Assembly (NCBI GenBank): GCA_937900215.1
Contig: CALCFH010000240.1
Span: forward strand, 1 to 23,852
DNA length: 23,852 bases
From: an uncultured Cryomorphaceae bacterium
GTDB lineage: Bacteria; Bacteroidota; Bacteroidia; Flavobacteriales; Schleiferiaceae
Direction of reading: 5' to 3'
Shown here piece after piece: positions 1 to 8,168 of this stretch (the stretch's first letter is position 1; each line of letters starts with the position of its first letter). The position numbers and the translations under genes were made by a program. Below the pieces are notes generated by a model. It worked only from the letters and a program-made list of their open reading frames with translations. It did no database searches and had not been told where the DNA came from.

Positions 1-131
1 GGTCAATGAAAAAGAAAAAACCCAGCGTAATTAATATGCGGACTATAATGCTCATAAATTCATTTAGAAATAGGGGTGCAAGTAAGCAAATGTTATTGGT
101 ATGATTACCTTAGTCCACAAAGCTTAACTTC

Positions 132-2927
132 ATGTCGCAACCGACCAAAAATCTATATTTATTAGATGCCTTTGCTCTTATTTTCAGAGCGTATTTTGCC
201 TTTATTAAAAACCCCAGACGCACCTCACAAGGCCTAGACACCTCAGCGGTGTTTGGATTTACCTTGAGTCTGATGGAGTTGTTGGAAAAAGAAAAGCCTT
301 CGCATATTGCCGTGGTTTTTGATACCTCAGCCCCTACCCAAAGGCATATTGAATTTCCGCAATACAAGGCCAATCGCGATGAAACCCCAGAGGCCATTCG
401 CCTAGCTGTTCCCTTGATACACCGCATTTTAAAAGCGTATGGTATACCTATTATAGCCATGGATGGCTTTGAGGCCGACGACGTTATTGGAACCTTGTGC
501 AAGAAGGCCGAACAAAAGGGCTATACAACCTATATGGTGACGCCAGATAAGGATTTCGGACAACTTGTGTCAAACAATATTCTAATCTATAAGCCCAGCC
601 GAGGAGGAAATCCGGTGGAGATCATGGGCGAGAAAGAGGTCTGTGAAAAGTTTGGGATTGAACGTGTAGAGCAGGTCATTGATATGCTCGGAATGATGGG
701 CGATGCCGTTGATAATATTCCTGGACTGCCCGGCGTGGGGGAAAAAACTGCTCAAAAACTATTGGCAGAATACGGAAGCTTGGAGAATGTATTGGCCAAT
801 GCTGAAAATATAAAAGGCAAGCTGGGCGAGAAAATTAGAGACAATGCCGAGCTGGGTCTACTGTCTAAAAAACTAGCCACCATTATTCTTGATGTGCCCG
901 TTGAACTGGATGAGGAAAACTTGATTCTTTCCCCCATAGATGAAAAGGCCATTGAAGAAATATTTCAAGAGCTGGAATTTAGAACGCTGCTGAGAAAGGT
1001 GCTGCAAAAGCCCGAAGACATGCCCATCGCCAAAGCTGCCTCTACCACTGCACATAGCGGACAAGCCTCTCTTTTTGGGGAGGAGGAAATGGCTATTGTA
1101 GAAAGTAGTTTCCGCACTTTAGAAAACTATGAGCATTTGTATCAATGCATAGAAACAGAGGAAGAAATAAAGCATTTTGTTGGATTACTGCTGAAGCAAG
1201 AGAGCGTTTGCTGGGATACTGAAACCGACAACCTAGATGAGCGTCAAGCGCAGTTGGTGGGAATTGCTTTTAGTTGGAAGGCAGGAAGAGCTTTTTATAT
1301 TCCCTTTCCTGAAAAATACGAGGAGCAAAAAGAGCGGCTACAACTATTGTTGCCCTTCTTTGAGAGCGAATCTATTTTGAAGGTAGGCCAGAATCTGAAG
1401 TACGATATTGGGGTTTTGCTGAATTACGGTGTGGAAGTGAAAGGGCCCATGTTTGACACCATGCTGGCCCACTACCTCTTACAGCCCGATATGCGTCATA
1501 ATTTCGATGCGCTTTCCGAAACCTACCTCCACCACAAAACCGTTCACATAGAAGAATTGATTGGCAAAAAGGGAAGCAAGCAGGGCAGTATGCGCAATGT
1601 GGCCATAGAAAAAGTAGTGGAATACGCCGGCGAAGATGCCGATCTTACCCAACAACTGCAGGTCTTATTTAATGCCGAACTAGACCAATACGAGCTTCGC
1701 TCGGTTTTCGAGGAAATCGAAATTCCATTGGTGCCAGTTCTTTCTAGAATGGAAAGAGAAGGCATTGCTCTTGATACTCAGGGCTTGGCCAAGCTTTCAC
1801 TTCAAATGCAAACCGAACTGATTGAGTTAGAAGAAAATATTACCGAAGCAGCTGGCGTTGCCTTCAATATTGCTTCACCCAAGCAGTTGGGAGAAATTTT
1901 GTTCGATCATCTTAAGATTGGTGGCAACAAAGTGAAGAAAACCAAAACGGGTCAGTATGCCACTTCCGAAGACATCCTTCAAAGCTTGGTAGAGCTGCAT
2001 CCTATTGTTCCCATGATTTTGGAATTTAGGCAGCTACAGAAGTTGAAAAACACTTATGTAGACTCGCTGCCCACCCTAGTGGACGAAAAAACATTGCGCA
2101 TTCATACTTCCTACAACCAAGCTGTGGCCTCTACCGGTCGATTGAGTTCAAACAATCCCAATTTGCAAAATATCCCCATTCGCAACGAAAGAGGAAAGGC
2201 CATTCGCGCTGCTTTCATTCCACGCGATGAAGAACACATTCTGTTCTCTGCCGACTATTCGCAAATTGAGCTTCGCCTTATTGCTGAATTAAGCGGAGAT
2301 GAAGCCATGACGGCTGCTTTTCTTGCCAATCAAGACATCCATGCCGCCACGGCAGCCAAGCTGTTCAACATTCCTTTGGAGGACGTAACCCGAGAACAAA
2401 GAGGCAATGCCAAAACGGTAAACTTTGGAATCATCTATGGGGTTTCTGCCTTTGGCTTGAGTCAACAAACCAATCTTTCGCGCTCTGAAGCGGCCGATAT
2501 GATTAATCAATACTTCATCACCTATCCTGGCATTAAAAAGTACATGGACAATCAGGTGGCTTTTGCTCGCGAACATGGCTTTGTGAAGACCTTATTCGGC
2601 AGACGACGCATACTAAGAGATATTCTTTCAAGAAATCAGACCGTGCGAGGACATGCCGAGCGCAATGCGGTAAACGCCCCCATTCAGGGTACGGCTGCCG
2701 ACGTAATTAAAAAGGCCATGATTGCCATTGATGCAAAATTGAGGCAGGAGAATTACCGCTCAAAAATGCTGCTTCAAGTACACGACGAATTGGTTTTCGA
2801 TTGCCATATCAGCGAGAAAGAAAAGCTAAAGCAAATGGTTACCCACGAAATGTCTAAGGCAGTAAAAACCAAAATTCCATTGATCGTAGACTCTGGATTT
2901 GGTGCCAATTGGTTGGAAGCGCACTAG
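132..2927 (+). CDS. polA: DNA polymerase I
   Basis: Replication and repair polymerase that removes RNA primers and fills gaps. At 931 residues it has the full three-part layout. The 5' nuclease domain covers roughly residues 1-300, with the acidic cluster FEADDVIG near 113-120 and a helix-hairpin-helix region near 195-212. The 3'-5' exonuclease looks active: DTE at 362-364 (exo I), the NLKYD motif (exo II) and the YAGEDAD motif (exo III). The polymerase domain occupies about 560-931, with motif A DYSQIELR (Asp708), motif B RGNAKTVNFG (from Arg757, Lys761) and motif C VHDE (Asp885). So both nuclease activities and polymerisation are predicted, unlike Taq-type enzymes that have lost proofreading. 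The ATG at 132 gives the usual N-terminus (LYLLDAFALIFRAYFA). The 131 bases upstream show no clear promoter. The 3' end faces the phnA-like gene. Confidence 0.97.
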   Translation: MSQPTKNLYLLDAFALIFRAYFAFIKNPRRTSQGLDTSAVFGFTLSLMELLEKEKPSHIAVVFDTSAPTQRHIEFPQYKANRDETPEAIRLAVPLIHRILKAYGIPIIAMDGFEADDVIGTLCKKAEQKGYTTYMVTPDKDFGQLVSNNILIYKPSRGGNPVEIMGEKEVCEKFGIERVEQVIDMLGMMGDAVDNIPGLPGVGEKTAQKLLAEYGSLENVLANAENIKGKLGEKIRDNAELGLLSKKLATIILDVPVELDEENLILSPIDEKAIEEIFQELEFRTLLRKVLQKPEDMPIAKAASTTAHSGQASLFGEEEMAIVESSFRTLENYEHLYQCIETEEEIKHFVGLLLKQESVCWDTETDNLDERQAQLVGIAFSWKAGRAFYIPFPEKYEEQKERLQLLLPFFESESILKVGQNLKYDIGVLLNYGVEVKGPMFDTMLAHYLLQPDMRHNFDALSETYLHHKTVHIEELIGKKGSKQGSMRNVAIEKVVEYAGEDADLTQQLQVLFNAELDQYELRSVFEEIEIPLVPVLSRMEREGIALDTQGLAKLSLQMQTELIELEENITEAAGVAFNIASPKQLGEILFDHLKIGGNKVKKTKTGQYATSEDILQSLVELHPIVPMILEFRQLQKLKNTYVDSLPTLVDEKTLRIHTSYNQAVASTGRLSSNNPNLQNIPIRNERGKAIRAAFIPRDEEHILFSADYSQIELRLIAELSGDEAMTAAFLANQDIHAATAAKLFNIPLEDVTREQRGNAKTVNFGIIYGVSAFGLSQQTNLSRSEAADMINQYFITYPGIKKYMDNQVAFAREHGFVKTLFGRRRILRDILSRNQTVRGHAERNAVNAPIQGTAADVIKKAMIAIDAKLRQENYRSKMLLQVHDELVFDCHISEKEKLKQMVTHEMSKAVKTKIPLIVDSGFGANWLEAH

Positions 2928-2980
2928 ATAGCTTTTTCCATTCTTTTCTTTAGGTGGATGCAAATAGCCCCATTTTTGAA

Positions 2981-3007
2981 TTGTGAAAACCTAGGCCTTT
3001 TTCACAA
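2981..3007. repeat. Inverted repeat at polA/phnA-like convergent junction
   Basis: Perfect 9-base arms TTGTGAAAA and TTTTCACAA are separated by 9 bases. The repeat includes the last codons and stop of the minus-strand gene. It lies between two convergent genes, so it could act as a weak bidirectional terminator. However, the stem is AT-rich and no U-run follows on either strand. This is inference only. Confidence 0.35.
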
Positions 3008-3329
3008 ATTCCGACTTCAGCGCCATGGATCCAAATCCATCTATTTTGCAGTCGATATTGTGGTCGCCTTCCACCAGGCGAATGTTCTTCACCTTGGTTC
3101 CGGCTTTTATGGGTTGAGGAGAACCTTTCACAGGAAGGTTTTTAATCACCACCACGGTATCGCCATTTTCCAAAGCATTGCCATTGGAGTCTACCACTTT
3201 TGGCCCGCCCTCCTCCACGACAAGCTCAGCAGGATTCCATTCATGAGCACACTCAGGACAAATGAGCAAGCTATCGGAAGGATACGCATACGGCGACTGG
3301 CATTCAGGGCAAGGAGGAAATTCACTCAT
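2991..3329 (-). CDS. yjdM: PhnA/YjdM-type zinc-ribbon protein
   Basis: 112-residue protein of the PhnA (YjdM) family, matching the family's usual length of about 110. It has an N-terminal zinc ribbon with Cys7, Cys10, Cys24 and Cys27 (CPEC...CPEC). The C-terminal PhnA domain carries the highly conserved stretch GTKVKNIRLVEGDHNIDCKI followed by DGFG and ends LKSEFVKKA, as in the E. coli protein. The family was once called alkylphosphonate utilisation protein, but it is not part of the C-P lyase complex and its biochemical role is not established. No phosphonate genes are visible here. The gene stands alone, convergent with polA and divergent from lpxH. Confidence 0.9.
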   Translation of the reverse strand: MSEFPPCPECQSPYAYPSDSLLICPECAHEWNPAELVVEEGGPKVVDSNGNALENGDTVVVIKNLPVKGSPQPIKAGTKVKNIRLVEGDHNIDCKIDGFGSMALKSEFVKKA

Positions 3330-3361
3330 GCTGCGAAGTTTAGATAATTTTTCGAGTTGGC

Positions 3362-3375
3362 CACACTAGAGTGTG
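3362..3375. promoter_or_regulatory. 14-base palindrome in phnA-like/lpxH divergent gap
   Basis: CACACT-AG-AGTGTG is a perfect 6-base dyad with a 2-base centre. It sits 33-46 bases upstream of the phnA-like start codon in the divergent intergenic region. Its size and place fit an operator for a dimeric regulator or a small hairpin. The regulator is unknown. Confidence 0.35.
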
Positions 3376-3436
3376 TTTCTCATGAACGGCTTGTGGAGGT
3401 TGAGAACGAGGTCCTTTTGGCTTTAACTAGAAATAA

Positions 3437-3466
3437 TGAAGGCAATCTGAAATAAGCCTGCCTTCA
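3437..3466. repeat. Inverted repeat upstream of lpxH -7 box
   Basis: Perfect 8-base arms TGAAGGCA (3437-3444) and TGCCTTCA (3459-3466) are separated by 14 bases. The repeat ends 6 bases before the -7 box at 3473-3480, so it covers the region where the -33 element and sigma contacts would lie. This suggests an operator rather than a terminator. Inference. Confidence 0.4.
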
Positions 3467-3472
3467 ATTAAA

Positions 3473-3480
3473 TACCTTTG
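3473..3480 (+). promoter_or_regulatory. Probable -7 promoter element of lpxH
   Basis: TACCTTTG is a perfect match to the Bacteroidota -7 consensus TAnnTTTG. It ends 4 bases before the GTG start codon at 3485, so transcription is expected to begin at or within a few bases of the start codon, giving a leaderless mRNA. A clear -33 TTG is missing; the nearest is CTG at 3447-3449, at 23-base spacing. Confidence 0.5.
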
Positions 3481-3484
3481 GGCT

Positions 3485-4285
3485 GTGGCTAAAACCTATT
3501 TCATTTCTGATCTTCATTTGGGGGCTCCCAATGCCCAAAGCAGCTTGGCTCGCGAGAGGCTTTTTTGCGATTGGCTGGAGCAAATAAGAGAAGATGCCGA
3601 TCGGCTCTATATAGTAGGCGACCTATTCGACTTTTGGTTCGAATACAAAAAGGCCGTTCCCAGAGGCTTTACTCGCAGTTTGGGCAAGCTGGCTGAGTTG
3701 GCCGATCAAGGCCTAGAAATTCACCTCTTCACAGGTAATCACGATCTATGGATACGCGATTACCTTCCAAGCGAAATAGGGCTACAACTGCATCGTGCAC
3801 CGGTATATCATAACTTGCAAGGAAAAGAACTTTGTATTGGTCATGGCGATGGCTTAGGTCCGGGAGATTATGGATATAAGTTTTTGAAGAAAGTATTCAC
3901 TAATCCGTTTCTGCAATGGATGTTTGCGCGCTTGCACCCCAACTTTGGCATTGGCCTGGCCGATGGACTGAGCAAGTGGAGTAGGTCGCATACCGGCGGT
4001 GACGACGCCATTTTTAAGGGAAAAGAAGAAGAGTGGCTGTACATCTACTGCCAAGAGGTTCTTCAGAAAAAAGCCATAGACTACTTCATCTTCGGACACA
4101 GACATCTGCCACTTCAGTTAGACTTGAATACTGAATCCGCCTATATAAATCTTGGCGATTGGATTAAATATTATACCTATGCTGTTCTTGAAGAAGGACA
4201 GCTTCAGTTAAAAGTGTTCAAAGGAAACCTTGCAAAAGATCCTTTAGCTGGCTCACCCATCGCCCCTCACTCCAAAAAAGACTAA
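3485..4285 (+). CDS. lpxH: UDP-2,3-diacylglucosamine diphosphatase
   Basis: Calcineurin-fold metallophosphoesterase that hydrolyses UDP-2,3-diacylglucosamine to lipid X at the cytoplasmic face of the inner membrane, the fourth step of lipid A synthesis. The metal-binding motifs are all visible in 266 residues: DLH (Asp9, His11), GDLFDFW (Asp46), GNHD (Asn85-Asp87), GHGD near 119-122 and FGHRH near 204-208. The start is GTG at 3485. The next in-frame codon upstream that matters is a TGA at 3437-3439 with no ATG between, so GTG is the natural start. The stop is followed immediately (0 bases) by the ABC ATPase gene, suggesting one transcript. LpxH-like is the best call; a related phosphoesterase with another substrate cannot be excluded from sequence alone. 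Confidence 0.87.
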   Translation: MAKTYFISDLHLGAPNAQSSLARERLFCDWLEQIREDADRLYIVGDLFDFWFEYKKAVPRGFTRSLGKLAELADQGLEIHLFTGNHDLWIRDYLPSEIGLQLHRAPVYHNLQGKELCIGHGDGLGPGDYGYKFLKKVFTNPFLQWMFARLHPNFGIGLADGLSKWSRSHTGGDDAIFKGKEEEWLYIYCQEVLQKKAIDYFIFGHRHLPLQLDLNTESAYINLGDWIKYYTYAVLEEGQLQLKVFKGNLAKDPLAGSPIAPHSKKD

Positions 4286-4975
4286 ATGCCAAACAATACA
4301 ATCATTGAGCTTCGAGACATTCGCAGAGATTTTCCACTTGGCGCCGAGGTGGTAAAAGTGCTGAAGGGCATTAGTTTAACCATAGAAAAAAACGAATATG
4401 TAGCCTTGATGGGTCCTTCGGGTAGCGGAAAAAGTACGCTTATGAACCTCATCGGCTGTTTAGACACACCTACTTCAGGTGAGTATACCCTCAACGGTAA
4501 ATCGGTTGGAAGCATGGTAGACAACGAGCTGGCCGAAATTCGGAATCAAGAGATTGGTTTTGTCTTTCAAACCTTCAACCTACTGCCCCGCTCTACCGCA
4601 TTAGACAATGTTGCCCTGCCTTTAATTTATGCGGGCTGGAATAAAAAAGACCGCATAGAAAGAGCGGAAGAAGTATTAGGTATGGTTGGACTAGCAGACC
4701 GAATGACCCACAGGCCCAATCAGCTTTCGGGCGGACAAAGGCAAAGGGTGGCCGTAGCGCGGGCCTTGGTAAACAACCCGTCCATTATACTCGCAGATGA
4801 ACCAACGGGCAATCTAGACTCCAAAACATCCGAAGAGATTATGGAGCTAATTGCCAATATTCACGCCAATGGAAACACCATTGTTCTTGTAACGCATGAA
4901 GAAGAAATTGCCGAAAGGGCCAAGCGTTTGGTGCGATTAAGAGACGGATTAGTAGAAAGCGATATGCGCAAATAA
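4286..4975 (+). CDS. lolD: ABC transporter ATPase, LolD/MacB/FtsE type
   Basis: 229-residue ABC ATPase of the LolD/MacB subfamily, which powers extraction of lipoproteins or other amphipathic substrates from the inner membrane. Visible motifs are Walker A GPSGSGKST (43-51), Q-loop FVFQTFNLLPRSTALDN (92-108, the length and wording typical of this subfamily), signature LSGGQ (147-151), Walker B IILADE (168-172) and switch His204. It starts directly after the lpxH stop and ends 10 bases before paaZ. No permease subunit is next to it, so the partner must be encoded elsewhere. The link with lpxH suggests an envelope role (lipoprotein sorting), but this ATPase could also serve a MacB-like exporter. 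Confidence 0.8.
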   Translation: MPNNTIIELRDIRRDFPLGAEVVKVLKGISLTIEKNEYVALMGPSGSGKSTLMNLIGCLDTPTSGEYTLNGKSVGSMVDNELAEIRNQEIGFVFQTFNLLPRSTALDNVALPLIYAGWNKKDRIERAEEVLGMVGLADRMTHRPNQLSGGQRQRVAVARALVNNPSIILADEPTGNLDSKTSEEIMELIANIHANGNTIVLVTHEEEIAERAKRLVRLRDGLVESDMRK

Positions 4976-4985
4976 TAGCAAAGAC

Positions 4986-7031
4986 ATGAAACAGAGTTTA
5001 AACTACATACAAGGAAAATGGGTTGCTGGAGAGGGTGTTGAGTTCCAACACCATCACTCTATCACTGGGGAGGCTTTGTCTAGTTGTTCCTCGGCAGGCA
5101 TCGATTTCGAGGCCGTATTGAAGTACGGGAGAGAGATAGGAAGTCCAAAGCTTCGGAGAATGACCTTTCACGAAAGAGGTCAGATGCTCAAAAATATGGC
5201 GCTGCACCTTATATCTAAAAAGGAGCAATTCTACGCCATCAGCGCCGCTACGGGTGCAACGCGAGTAGATAGTTGGATTGATATAGAAGGCGGAATTGGG
5301 AATCTGTTTGCCAATGCATCCTTGAGGAAAAAATTTCCCAACCTTCCGTATCATGTGGACGGAGAGCCCGTTGGATTGTCTAAGAATGGCAGCTTTATGG
5401 GGCACCATATAATGGTTCCAAAAAGAGGGGTTGCCGTTCATATTAACGCCTTTAACTTTCCTATTTGGGGGATGTTAGAGAAAATCGCTGTGAACCTTAT
5501 GGCGGGAGTTCCTGCAGTAGTTAAGCCTTCTGAAATAACCAGCTTTGTAACCGAAGCCATGGTAAAAGAGATTGTAGATGCAGACCTTCTTCCGGAAGGA
5601 GCCCTTCAGCTTATAAACGGATTTGGAAGAGGAATTATAGACTTTGTAGAGAATCAAGATGTAGTGAGCTTTACCGGTTCTGCCCATACCGGCAGGAAGC
5701 TAAAAGCACACCCTCGTCTGCTTGCAGAGTCCGTTCCATTTACCATGGAAGCCGATTCATTAAACGCCTCTGTTCTAGGATTAGATGCCCGAGCCGGCAC
5801 AGCAGAATTTGATTTGTTTATAAAAGAAGTTCATCGAGAAATGACAGTAAAAGCAGGACAAAAATGTACTGCCATTCGTCGTATTCTCGTGCCTGAAGAT
5901 CAGCTAGAAGCAGTGCGAACGGCCTTGTCTTCTAGACTACAAAAGACCGTTTTAGGCGATCCTTCCATAGAAGGCGTTCGAATGGGCGCCTTAGCTAGCC
6001 GCGGCCAGGTAGATAGATTGAAAGAAAACGTGGGCCTTTTGGCACAGAGCCAAGAAATGGTTTTTGGCAACCTCAACGAGTTCGACATTGTAGGCGGAAG
6101 CATGGAAAAGGGTGCCTTCTTTGCCCCTATTTTGTTTCAAAATCTATCGCCCTTCCAACACACCACTGTACATGAAGTAGAAGCCTTTGGTCCGGTTTCT
6201 ACCTTAATGCCCTATAAAAGCATTGAAGAAGCGGCTGAGCTTTGTGCCTTAGGAAAAGGCTCTTTGGTCAGTTCAATTGCCACCGCAGACCCACAAATTG
6301 CCCATGATTTTGTTCTAGAAGTAGCGCCAACGCATGGAAGGGTTTTGGTTCTCAACGAAGCCTGCGCCAAAGAAAGTACTGGCCACGGTTCTCCTATGCC
6401 CATGCTAACCCATGGAGGACCCGGACGAGCAGGAGGAGGAGAAGAAATGGGCGGAATGCGCGGAATTATGCACTATTTACAGCGCACCGCCATTCAAGGT
6501 CATCCCGATATGATTCAGGCGATAACCAAAAGTTACCAGCCCGGAGGAACGCGTCCTGAGGCAGAGCCACACCTTTTCCGACAGCATTTTGAAGACTTAA
6601 AAATTGGCGATACGGTTACCACACACAAGCATACAGTTACCGAAGCAGACATAGTGAACTTCGCGAATGTAAGCGGCGATAATTTCTATGCGCATATGGA
6701 TGCTACATCATTGGAGGGAACCCTTTTTGAAGGCAGAGTAGCCCACGGTTATTTTGTTTTAAGTAAGGCCGCGGGCCTCTTTGTAGACCCTAAAAAAGGA
6801 CCCGTTCTTCTCAACTATGGCTTAGAGGAAGCACGCTTCACAAAGCCCGTTTATCCGGGTGCTACTCTAGGCGTTCGTCTTACCGTAAAAGAAAAGATTG
6901 CCCAAGAAAAAAGATCTGAAGAAGACATTCGCAAGGGAATCGTAAAGTTTTTGGTGGATGTTTACGATGAAACAGGCGAAACGGTGGCCCTAGCCACCAT
7001 CCTTACCATGGTAAAAATGAAAGAACAATGA
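4986..7031 (+). CDS. paaZ: Bifunctional oxepin-CoA hydrolase / semialdehyde dehydrogenase PaaZ
   Basis: 681-residue fusion enzyme of the aerobic phenylacetyl-CoA pathway. The C-terminal MaoC-type hydratase domain opens the oxepin-CoA ring and the N-terminal aldehyde dehydrogenase oxidises the resulting semialdehyde to 3-oxo-5,6-dehydrosuberyl-CoA. The dehydrogenase half (about 1-520) has catalytic Glu255 (in FTMEAD) and Cys294 (in AGQKCTA). The hydratase half (about 545-681) has the Asp565/His570 pair in SGDNFYAHMD. These sit within a few residues of the E. coli PaaZ catalytic positions as I recall them (Glu256, Cys295, Asp561, His566), so both activities should be intact. It lies 10 bases after the ABC ATPase and overlaps the next gene by ATGA. 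No paaABCDE epoxidase or paaK ligase is in the window. Confidence 0.92.
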   Translation: MKQSLNYIQGKWVAGEGVEFQHHHSITGEALSSCSSAGIDFEAVLKYGREIGSPKLRRMTFHERGQMLKNMALHLISKKEQFYAISAATGATRVDSWIDIEGGIGNLFANASLRKKFPNLPYHVDGEPVGLSKNGSFMGHHIMVPKRGVAVHINAFNFPIWGMLEKIAVNLMAGVPAVVKPSEITSFVTEAMVKEIVDADLLPEGALQLINGFGRGIIDFVENQDVVSFTGSAHTGRKLKAHPRLLAESVPFTMEADSLNASVLGLDARAGTAEFDLFIKEVHREMTVKAGQKCTAIRRILVPEDQLEAVRTALSSRLQKTVLGDPSIEGVRMGALASRGQVDRLKENVGLLAQSQEMVFGNLNEFDIVGGSMEKGAFFAPILFQNLSPFQHTTVHEVEAFGPVSTLMPYKSIEEAAELCALGKGSLVSSIATADPQIAHDFVLEVAPTHGRVLVLNEACAKESTGHGSPMPMLTHGGPGRAGGGEEMGGMRGIMHYLQRTAIQGHPDMIQAITKSYQPGGTRPEAEPHLFRQHFEDLKIGDTVTTHKHTVTEADIVNFANVSGDNFYAHMDATSLEGTLFEGRVAHGYFVLSKAAGLFVDPKKGPVLLNYGLEEARFTKPVYPGATLGVRLTVKEKIAQEKRSEEDIRKGIVKFLVDVYDETGETVALATILTMVKMKEQ

Positions 7032-7369
7032 TGTTGCCCAGCTTTCCCGAATTAAAGCAACTACCCGAACCTCCGTATTTCTGCGCCATCTTTATCTTAG
7101 AACTGAGTGAAAGCATAGAGGGCTACGACGAAATGGATGCTATAACCATGGAAACCGCTTCAGAAATGGAGGGTTTTATTGGTTTTGTGAGTTCACGAAA
7201 CAGAGATGGATCAGGTATTTTCATCTCTTATTGGCAATCTTTAGAGGCCATAGATGGATGGCGAAAGAACAGCATTCATAGAATGGCAAAAGAAATGGGC
7301 CGAAAGGAGTGGTATACACGCTATATCAGTCAAATTTGCGAAGTAAAATCTCATGGAATAAAGAGCTAA
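7028..7369 (+). CDS. Antibiotic biosynthesis monooxygenase (ABM)-fold protein
   Basis: 113-residue protein resembling the ABM/HmoA-type ferredoxin-like dimeric fold. Typical features are YFCAIFILEL (first strand), an acidic helix (GYDEMDAITMETASEMEG), GFIGFVSSRNRDGSGIFISYW and SLEAIDGWRKNSIHRMAKEMGRKEWY. Members include small cofactor-free monooxygenases and haem-degrading enzymes, but many are of unknown function, and no specific substrate can be read here. The ATG at 7028 overlaps the paaZ stop (ATGA), and a second ATG at 7031 is also possible. The stop is 2 bases before the crotonase gene. Translational coupling to paaZ suggests a role in the same aromatic or CoA-thioester pathway. Inference. 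Confidence 0.75.
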   Translation: MMLPSFPELKQLPEPPYFCAIFILELSESIEGYDEMDAITMETASEMEGFIGFVSSRNRDGSGIFISYWQSLEAIDGWRKNSIHRMAKEMGRKEWYTRYISQICEVKSHGIKS

Positions 7370-7371
7370 GC

Positions 7372-8133
7372 ATGGAAGATCAATCGTTTGTTAAGTTGGA
7401 AGTAGAAGAAGGAATCGGGCGTTTAACCTTCTATCACGAAAAGAAGAACAGCATGCCTGCGCTGCAACTGAAGCGCTTGGCTGAAGCCGTTGCGGAAGCC
7501 TCCGAACGAAGCGATATAAAAGTAATTGTTCTGCAATCTGCTGGAGATTCTAGCTTCTGCGCAGGAGCCAGTTTCGACGAATTGGTTGCCATTTCGAACA
7601 AAGAAGAAGGCCTGGCTTTTTTTAGCGGCTTTGCGAATGTGATCAATGCCATGCGTAAGTGCAAGAAATTCATAATTGGAAGAATACAAGGAAAAGCAGT
7701 AGGAGGTGGAGTAGGTCTTGCCAGTGCAGTGGATTACTGCTTTGCGCACCAATCTGCAGCGGTAAAATTGAGCGAATTGGCTGTCGGTATTGGTCCGTTT
7801 GTGGTGGGTCCGGCCGTGGAGCGTAAAATGGGGCTGAGCGCTTTTACAGATTTAGCCATTGACGCCGCTTCTTGGAAAAGCGCAGACTGGGCAAGAGAAA
7901 AAGGTCTATACAATGGAGTTTATACTACCCTCAATGAAATGGATGAAGCCATTGAGAAACTAGCCAAATCGTTGGCAAACTCCAGTCCAGAAGCCATGCA
8001 ACATCTCAAAGAAGTGGCCTGGTCAGGGGCTGCTCATTGGGATGAGTTGCTGTTGGAACGCGCGGCTATCAGCGGAAAATTGGTGTTGTCAGACTACACT
8101 CGAAACGCCATTCAGGCTTTCAAGAAACGCTAA
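7372..8133 (+). CDS. Enoyl-CoA hydratase/isomerase (crotonase) family protein
   Basis: 253-residue crotonase-fold enzyme acting on an acyl-CoA. The oxyanion-hole segment SFCAGAS lies at 61-67 and the second oxyanion segment GGGVGL at 111-116. The glutamate of the second catalytic position is present (LSEL, Glu135), but the first catalytic glutamate of classical hydratases (GGG-x-E-L) is Gly here. The wording (GGGVGL, then LSE-x-x-x-G-I-x-P) resembles the methylglutaconyl-CoA/gamma-carboxygeranoyl-CoA hydratase branch or isomerases more than FadB-type hydratases. The ATG at 7372 gives a normal N-terminus; the frame is open further upstream inside the ABM gene, but that would add an unneeded 21-residue tail. 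It is last in the paaZ run and could supply a PaaF- or PaaG-like step. The substrate is unproven. Confidence 0.82.
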   Translation: MEDQSFVKLEVEEGIGRLTFYHEKKNSMPALQLKRLAEAVAEASERSDIKVIVLQSAGDSSFCAGASFDELVAISNKEEGLAFFSGFANVINAMRKCKKFIIGRIQGKAVGGGVGLASAVDYCFAHQSAAVKLSELAVGIGPFVVGPAVERKMGLSAFTDLAIDAASWKSADWAREKGLYNGVYTTLNEMDEAIEKLAKSLANSSPEAMQHLKEVAWSGAAHWDELLLERAAISGKLVLSDYTRNAIQAFKKR

Positions 8134-8168
8134 CCAAAAAGGCAGATTGAATTGCGATATTTGCCCAT

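Noticed and set aside
2958..3347. Open reading frame of 129 codons on + opposite the phnA-like gene
   Set aside because: It is an antisense shadow of a well-conserved zinc-ribbon gene and its translation shows no family features.
7309..7371. Longer crotonase starting inside the ABM gene
   Set aside because: The extra 21 residues have no crotonase similarity; the ATG at 7372 follows the upstream stop by 2 bases and gives a normal N-terminus.
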